NCBI GenBank assembly: GCA_027063545.1
Contig: JAMORN010000008.1
Coordinates: 1 to 13,239 of the forward strand
Length of the DNA: 13,239 nt
Source: JAMORN01 sp027063545 [NCBI: bacterium]
GTDB lineage: Bacteria > JAMORN01
Direction of reading: 5' to 3'
Shown here: piece after piece, positions 8,882 through 13,239 of the stretch
How the letters are laid out: every line of letters starts with the position of its first letter
How positions within the stretch are numbered: position 1 is the stretch's first letter
Notes under the pieces: generated by a model
What the model was told of the DNA's origin: nothing
The model's database searches: none
What the model saw: only the letters and a program-made list of their open reading frames with translations
Program-made: the position numbers and the translations under genes

Positions 8882-8912
8882 AAAAACCTTCTTTGTTGTA
8901 TTTTTATATTTT

Positions 8913-8941
8913 AAAATAACTTCATTTTATAAAAAAGACAA
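8913..8941 (-). promoter_or_regulatory. Possible own promoter of the GH8 gene
   Basis: In the 65-bp gap between mltG and the GH8 gene, the minus strand shows TTGTCT (8941-8936), a 17-base spacer and TATTTT (8918-8913). Each hexamer matches the sigma-70 consensus at four of six positions. Such matches occur by chance in DNA this AT-rich, so this is only a candidate. If real, the hydrolase could be expressed apart from the envelope genes upstream. Confidence 0.25.
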
Positions 8942-8946
8942 CAGAA

Positions 8947-9978
8947 TTAGCGATGTATTTTATGTATTCTTAAAGAATCCAAATTTCTTTTAGCTATAAT
9001 TCTATATTTATTATGCTCTTTATTACTTTTACTAAAAAAATGTTCTCCAGAACCATCAAATTTAGCTACAAAAAAAAGATAATCAACTTTTGCTGGATAA
9101 AAAGCCGCATAAATAGATTTTTTACCAGGATTACAAATAGGAGTTGGTGGAAGCCCTTTTGTAACATAAGTATTATATGGAGAATTAAATCTTAAATCTT
9201 TTTTTGTTATAGGTTTTTTAAAATTTCCTGTTGCAAATCTTACAGTTGGATCTGCTTGAAGAAGCATTCCCTTTTTTAATCTATTATAAAAAACTCCTGC
9301 AATAATTGGTCTTTCTTTATCAACAACTGCTTCTTTTTCTATAATTGAAGCAAGAATTATTATATCGTAAATTGAATATTTTTTTATCATAGGAGAATTT
9401 TTACTTATTTTATTCACATATTTTACAAACTCCTGAGTCATTTTTTTTATAACATCCTCTTCTGTAGCATCTAAAGGAAAATAATAAGTTTCAGGCATAA
9501 GAAAGCCTCTCAAATTCTTGCCAAATCCAATTTTAAATTTATAAACACTATTTGAATCTAAAACTATTTTCATAAATTTATTATAACTTAACCCTAACTT
9601 TTTTTTAAAGATATAGGCTATTTCTTCTGATCTTGCTCCTTCTGGAATTGTAACCTTTATTAATTTTACTTTTCCTCTTTCTATATATTTAAATAAACTA
9701 TCAATTGTGATATTCTGAGGGATCTCATAAACTCCAGTTTTCAAAATAGGAGGATTTATTTTTATATAAACCTTATAAAGATAAAGATCTAAATTATTTC
9801 TTAAAACTCCATGATTAATAAAAAAGGCCTTTAGTTTATGGGCATTATCCCCTTCTTTTATTTTTATAGTACTGAAATTAAACTTTTTTTTGTAAAACAA
9901 TGTGTTATAATAATTGTAAAGAAAAACAAAAATTAAAACAAGACCTGAAAATAAAAGAAAAATTCTAATTTTTTTCAT
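8947..9978 (-). CDS. mltG: Endolytic murein transglycosylase (YceG/MltG family)
   Basis: Inner-membrane lytic transglycosylase that cuts nascent peptidoglycan strands and is thought to end their elongation. The protein has 343 residues, near the family norm. One N-terminal membrane anchor (about 4-24) is followed by a LysM-like part (about 35-105) and the catalytic YceG domain. Landmarks are GFLMPETYYFP (158-168), ASIIEKEA with catalytic-type E214 (E. coli Glu218), the FYNRL and LLQADPTVRFATG block (230-251), SPYNTYVTKGLPPTPICNPG (266-285) and a C-terminal GEHFFSKSNKEHN. All key residues are present. The start is supported by AGGAG at 9987-9991 on the minus strand, eight bases before ATG, lying inside the preceding small ORF, which it overlaps by 14 bp. 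It lies in an lpxK to small ORF to mltG run that looks like one transcript, which fits joint envelope synthesis. Confidence 0.95.
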   Translation of the reverse strand: MKKIRIFLLFSGLVLIFVFLYNYYNTLFYKKKFNFSTIKIKEGDNAHKLKAFFINHGVLRNNLDLYLYKVYIKINPPILKTGVYEIPQNITIDSLFKYIERGKVKLIKVTIPEGARSEEIAYIFKKKLGLSYNKFMKIVLDSNSVYKFKIGFGKNLRGFLMPETYYFPLDATEEDVIKKMTQEFVKYVNKISKNSPMIKKYSIYDIIILASIIEKEAVVDKERPIIAGVFYNRLKKGMLLQADPTVRFATGNFKKPITKKDLRFNSPYNTYVTKGLPPTPICNPGKKSIYAAFYPAKVDYLFFVAKFDGSGEHFFSKSNKEHNKYRIIAKRNLDSLRIHKIHR

Positions 9979-10114
9979 GTCTTATACTCCTATAAAGTGA
10001 GTAAAACACATAAACTACATACAGGCTAAAATATAAAATATAGCCAAGAATATTTAAAAATAAAAGTATTATAAAATTAAAAATTAATTTTAATAATATC
10101 TTAAACTCTTCCAT
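9965..10114 (-). CDS. Hypothetical small membrane protein (49 residues)
   Basis: I do not recognise this family. An ATG ORF on the minus strand exactly bridges lpxK and mltG, overlapping the end of lpxK by 14 bp and the start of mltG by 14 bp. The product begins MEEFKILLKLIF, continues with a hydrophobic stretch (about 6-42) rich in I, L, F and Y, and ends with the charged tail RSIRHEKN. This suggests one or two membrane segments. Such a close fit between two genes, with the mltG ribosome site inside it, argues for a real coupled gene. Against it, no clear Shine-Dalgarno precedes its ATG, and AT-rich noncoding DNA readily encodes hydrophobic residues by chance. It could help LpxK or MltG at the membrane, but that is only inferred from position. 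Confidence 0.5.
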   Translation of the reverse strand: MEEFKILLKLIFNFIILLFLNILGYILYFSLYVVYVFYSLYRSIRHEKN

Positions 10115-11165
10115 TTTTGTAATCTAAAAATCTTTTAAAAACTATATTGAAAACCTCTTTGTTTTCTATTAAATAATCTATTACATAAAAGTCTTTTTTC
10201 ATATTATCAGTTATAATTTCTTCTAATTTATAAAAATCTTTCATTGTAGTTATAATAATAAAATCATCATTTATTAAATTAAGAAATTTTTCAATTTTTT
10301 CTATATCTTTTTCTGTGTAATTATAATGATCTCTATATACAAAATCCTTTATAATTACAATTTTAAATTTATCTTTTAATATATTTTTTAAATAGGAAAC
10401 ATCTCCTATAGCTGCTATTAAAATTGCTTTTTTTCCATATATAGATTGAATTTTCACTTTTAATAAATCTTTTTTCTCATATTTAAAAAAAAGATATCTC
10501 TCTTCTGAAAAGAAAATATTGGTATTTAACTTCTTTATATATTCTAAGTATCTAGTAGTATTTTTTAAATAACTATACTTTGTCAAAAGTACTATATCAG
10601 CTCTTCTAATAGCAAATAATTCTTCCCTATAAAATAAAGAATCTGCTCTTGATAAATTAAATATTAAAATATCAATTTCTCTCTTTATATATAAATGTTG
10701 AAAACCATCATCTAAAATAATGATTTTATTTTTTAGATCAATAGAGTTTTCTTTCAAAATAGAGATATAATCCTCTATATTTTTCCTTCTATTTTTACCA
10801 ATAAGAAATTCTATTTTAAATTGCTTATAAAGCATATAGTTTTCATCTCCCAATTCTTCTAGAGAAAAATTTCTTGCATCCTTTATATATTTAGATATAA
10901 TTAGTTCTCCATTTCCTTTTCTTCTATAACCTCGGGATATTAACACTATATCTTCTTTTTTTATATTATGTTGGAGTAGTTCATTTATCAAATATTTAAT
11001 AAAAGGTGTTTTCCCTGTTCCCCCAATTTGGATATTACCAACAGAAACAATAAATAAAGGATAACTCTTTTGTAATGTTAATTTTATTATTTGATTTCTT
11101 AATTCTACTCCTAGATAATAAAGCTTTAAAAACTTTTTTATTACCTTTAATAAAAATTTTTTCAT
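10101..11165 (-). CDS. lpxK: Tetraacyldisaccharide 4'-kinase (lipid A synthesis)
   Basis: Phosphorylates the 4' position of tetraacyldisaccharide-1-phosphate to give lipid IVA, at the inner face of the cytoplasmic membrane, using ATP. The protein has 354 residues, normal for the family. A basic, amphipathic N-terminal region (about 1-33) would hold it to the membrane. SVGNIQIGGTGKTP (41-54) contains the P-loop, followed by LISRGYRRK (75-83), GDE (107-109) and the DDGFQH motif (152-157), which are the family signatures. Its presence shows that the cell makes lipid A and so has an outer membrane. No Shine-Dalgarno is visible before ATG 11165, and no alternative Met follows until residue 111, so the start rests on homology of the N-terminal helix. 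It is first gene of the minus-strand envelope cluster and divergent from accD. Confidence 0.95.
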   Translation of the reverse strand: MKKFLLKVIKKFLKLYYLGVELRNQIIKLTLQKSYPLFIVSVGNIQIGGTGKTPFIKYLINELLQHNIKKEDIVLISRGYRRKGNGELIISKYIKDARNFSLEELGDENYMLYKQFKIEFLIGKNRRKNIEDYISILKENSIDLKNKIIILDDGFQHLYIKREIDILIFNLSRADSLFYREELFAIRRADIVLLTKYSYLKNTTRYLEYIKKLNTNIFFSEERYLFFKYEKKDLLKVKIQSIYGKKAILIAAIGDVSYLKNILKDKFKIVIIKDFVYRDHYNYTEKDIEKIEKFLNLINDDFIIITTMKDFYKLEEIITDNMKKDFYVIDYLIENKEVFNIVFKRFLDYKNGRV

Positions 11166-11276
11166 AATAAATTTAATTTTTATATTTTTAATTTACATTA
11201 TAATATCAAAAGATAATTTTTTAAAAAAGTTTTATTTAATTTTATTTTTAATTAAATAAAATTAGGGGAGTTAGAA
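11166..11276. promoter_or_regulatory. Divergent lpxK-accD spacer with shared -10-like palindrome
   Basis: This 111-bp A/T spacer must drive lpxK leftward and accD rightward. The 8-bp ATTATAAT at 11197-11204 reads as TATAAT on both strands (11199-11204 plus, 11202-11197 minus), so one site could serve as a -10 for both directions. It would give a leader of roughly 25 bases for lpxK and 65 for accD. No good -35 box is seen at the right distance on either side, so this is tentative. The accD Shine-Dalgarno GGGGAG lies at 11265-11270, six bases before ATG. Confidence 0.35.
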
Positions 11277-12113
11277 ATGAATTGGTTAAAGGTTATAAAA
11301 AAAGGATTTAAATTTGAGAAAAAAGAAGTAAAAAATGTTTGGACAAAATGTGAAAAATGTGGAGAAATATTATATAATCCAACATTAGAAAAAAATCTCT
11401 GGGTTTGTCCTAAGTGTGGATATCACTTTAGAGTAAATAGTAACTTTTATATAAAACTATTAGCCGATGAAGGAACTTGGGAAGAGTTTGGAGCAAATAT
11501 AGAAAGTATAGATTTTTTAAAATTTAAAGATAAAAAGAAATACTCTGATAGATTAAAAACTTATAAAGAAAAAACAGGAAAAAATGATGCTGTTACAACA
11601 GGAGAATGTAAAATAAACTCCATTCCTGTTATTTTAGCTGTTATGGACTTTTCCTTTATGGGTGGATCTATGGGAAGTGTGGTTGGAGAAAAAATAAAAA
11701 GGGCAATCCAAAGGGCTATTGATAAATATATTCCTCTTATTATAATCTCTGCAAGTGGCGGAGCTAGAATGCAAGAATCAATAATGTCATTAATGCAGAT
11801 GGCTAAAACTAGTGCTTATCTTGCAAAACTTTCTGAAAAAAGACTCCCATTTATTTCTATACTTACTCATCCAACAACAGGAGGCGTTACAGCTTCATAC
11901 GCCAGCTTAGGTGATGTAATATTAGCAGAGCCAGGTGCATTAATCGGCTTTGCAGGTCCCCGTGTAATAAAAGAAACTATAAAGCAAGAATTACCAAAGG
12001 GATTTCAAAGGTCAGAATTCTTACTAGAACATGGATTTGTAGATAAAATTGTAGATAGACATCAACTCAAAGATACAGTTACAAAACTATTAGAATATAT
12101 GTATAATAGATAA
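11277..12113 (+). CDS. accD: Acetyl-CoA carboxylase carboxyltransferase subunit beta
   Basis: Beta half of the carboxyltransferase that moves the carboxyl group from biotin (on AccB) to acetyl-CoA, forming malonyl-CoA for fatty acid synthesis in the cytoplasm. It works as an alpha2-beta2 complex with AccA, which is not in this window. The protein has 278 residues, typical of bacterial AccD. The N-terminal zinc ribbon has all four cysteines (C25, C28, C44, C47). The crotonase-like core carries the glycine-rich FMGGSMGSVVGEK (127-139), SASGGARMQES (158-168) and PTTGGVTASYASLGD (199-213) motifs. The start is well supported by GGGGAG (11265-11270). folC follows one base after the stop, an accD-folC order also known from E. 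coli. Confidence 0.97.
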   Translation: MNWLKVIKKGFKFEKKEVKNVWTKCEKCGEILYNPTLEKNLWVCPKCGYHFRVNSNFYIKLLADEGTWEEFGANIESIDFLKFKDKKKYSDRLKTYKEKTGKNDAVTTGECKINSIPVILAVMDFSFMGGSMGSVVGEKIKRAIQRAIDKYIPLIIISASGGARMQESIMSLMQMAKTSAYLAKLSEKRLPFISILTHPTTGGVTASYASLGDVILAEPGALIGFAGPRVIKETIKQELPKGFQRSEFLLEHGFVDKIVDRHQLKDTVTKLLEYMYNR

Positions 12114-12114
12114 A

Positions 12115-13239
12115 TTGAAAACTGAAGTAGAAAAATTTCTGAATAACTTTTCTAAATTTAAAGGTGAATATACCCTTGATAATATAAAAAAAGTTAGTGA
12201 AGAGTTATTTATTCCATATTCTTTAAATTCATTTATTATCCAGATCATTGGTACAAATGGTAAGGGAACAACCCTTCATTTGCTTGAAGAATATTTAAAA
12301 GCAAATAATGTAAAAGTAGGCTCTTTTAGTTCTCCCCACATTTTGGAAGTAAACGAAAGGATAAAAATTAATGGTAAAAAAGTATCTTATGAAGAAATCT
12401 CGGAAATAATTAATTATATAAAAGAAAATTCTTTATTTTATGTTAATCTATCTTATTTTGAAATAATTACTATTATAGCCATGCTTGTGTTCATAAAAAA
12501 TAATGTGGATTTTATCATATTAGAAGCTGGTCTTGGAGGAAGACTTGATGCAACAACTATATTTGATAAAGATATATTAATCTTAACTCAAGTAGATTTT
12601 GATCATACAGAAATATTAGGAAATACATTAGAAAAGATATTAGAAGAAAAAATTGCTGCTATAGAAAATGCAAAAAGTTTCTTATATTTACCTCAAAGCT
12701 ACAAAGAACTTAATTTAATAATAGAGAATAAACTTAATAAAAAGTATCAAGATAAAGAAAGGATACCTTTTATTTTTTATAAATCCTCTAAAGAAACATA
12801 TAGAGGTATTGGTTTTATAAAAAATATTTCTTTAGTCTATTCTATTGCTAAGTATTTAGATAAAAAAGGTATTATAAAATTCTCTAAAGAAAAATTTCAA
12901 AAACTTGAAGACACTTTTATCCCTGGACGATTGAATATATTTGATATTTACAATAATACTTTAATTATTGATGTCAGTCATAACCCTAATTCTATAAAGA
13001 ATCTATGCAACTTTATAAAGACAAAATTCCCCTATAAAAAGTTTCATATAATATTCTCTACCTTAGAAGACAAAGATTCTAAAAATATGATTGAGATTTT
13101 AACAAATATAGCTGAAAAATTTTATATTATTCCTATACAGGGAAAGGATAGAGAAATAAATAGTAATCTAGAAAAATTAAGAAACATTATAAGAGATTAT
13201 GGATTTAAAGCTTCTCTTATAGAATATGATGAGGAAGTA
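12115..13239 (+). CDS. folC: Folylpolyglutamate/dihydrofolate synthase, 3' end beyond the window
   Basis: Mur-ligase family enzyme that adds glutamate to folates using ATP, and in many bacteria also makes dihydrofolate from dihydropteroate. The open frame has 375 codons and no stop before the right edge; full proteins are usually about 420-430 residues, so roughly 50 are missing. Motifs are P-loop GTNGKGTT (46-53), SSPHI (72-76), LEAGLGGRLDATT (136-148), DFDHTEILG (161-169) and DVSHNPNS (286-293). K179 in LEEKIAAIENAK falls where the carbamylated lysine is expected, but the common EKAGI wording around it is changed. I chose TTG 12115, one base after the accD stop. It is the only standard start between the in-frame stop at 12091 and the conserved region, apart from CTG 12139. 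No Shine-Dalgarno precedes it, so translation probably depends on coupling to accD. Confidence 0.93.
   Translation, partial: MKTEVEKFLNNFSKFKGEYTLDNIKKVSEELFIPYSLNSFIIQIIGTNGKGTTLHLLEEYLKANNVKVGSFSSPHILEVNERIKINGKKVSYEEISEIINYIKENSLFYVNLSYFEIITIIAMLVFIKNNVDFIILEAGLGGRLDATTIFDKDILILTQVDFDHTEILGNTLEKILEEKIAAIENAKSFLYLPQSYKELNLIIENKLNKKYQDKERIPFIFYKSSKETYRGIGFIKNISLVYSIAKYLDKKGIIKFSKEKFQKLEDTFIPGRLNIFDIYNNTLIIDVSHNPNSIKNLCNFIKTKFPYKKFHIIFSTLEDKDSKNMIEILTNIAEKFYIIPIQGKDREINSNLEKLRNIIRDYGFKASLIEYDEEV

Noticed and set aside
9013-9195. 60-codon plus-strand open frame opposite mltG
   Set aside because: It is antisense to the conserved C-terminal region of mltG, and its low-complexity Phe/Lys/Ile composition is expected from the complementary strand.
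1-13239. CRISPR arrays, tRNA/rRNA genes, insertion sequences, toxin-antitoxin or defence genes
   Set aside because: I saw no spaced direct repeats, no conserved RNA-gene sequence, no transposase or integrase motifs, and no unexplained gene pairs. Nearly all of the window is covered by recognised genes.

Overview
This window is ordinary chromosomal housekeeping DNA from a strongly AT-rich, diderm (LPS-making) bacterium. Three points suggest a member of or relative of the FCB group, or one of the uncultured lineages that share its secretion signals (for example WOR-3/Hydrothermae-like or Caldithrix-like bacteria). First, lpxK and a GT9 glycosyltransferase imply an outer membrane with lipid A. 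Second, a secreted family 8 glycoside hydrolase ends in a type IX secretion (T9SS) type A sorting domain. Third, PurL is the long single-chain form, and its N- and C-terminal wording resembles that of Bacteroidetes. Arginine is written mostly AGA/AGG, isoleucine is often ATA, and the proteins are rich in K, E and I. This pattern is common in low-GC thermophiles, so a warm habitat is plausible but not proven.

Layout. From the left, gyrA lies on the minus strand (10-2466). It is divergent, across a 113-bp spacer, from purL on the plus strand (2580-6284). A GT9 glycosyltransferase gene (6253-7353) overlaps the 3' end of purL by 32 bp and starts from its own Shine-Dalgarno site inside purL. It converges, with only 4 bp between stops, on a minus-strand cluster. 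In transcription order that cluster is lpxK (11165-10101), a probable 49-residue membrane protein not previously obvious (10114-9965), mltG (9978-8947) and the GH8 hydrolase (8881-7358). A 111-bp divergent spacer then leads to accD (11277-12113, plus) and folC, which starts 1 bp after the accD stop and runs off the right edge.

How the genes fit together. Most are cell-envelope or core-metabolism genes. LpxK completes lipid A before core addition, GT9 probably adds a core or surface sugar, and MltG ends glycan strand growth in peptidoglycan. AccD supplies malonyl-CoA for fatty acids, including lipid A acyl chains. PurL and FolC serve purine and one-carbon metabolism, and GyrA handles DNA topology. 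The GH8 enzyme is the one accessory, extracellular function.

No stretch longer than about 120 bp lacks a coding call. I saw no rRNA, tRNA, CRISPR, insertion sequence, phage gene, riboswitch or convincing hairpin terminator. I do not see an undescribed multi-gene system. The items most worth a second look are the small overlapping membrane ORF, the GH8 active-site substitution, the in-gene start of the glycosyltransferase with its divergent C-terminal motif, and the unusual folC start.
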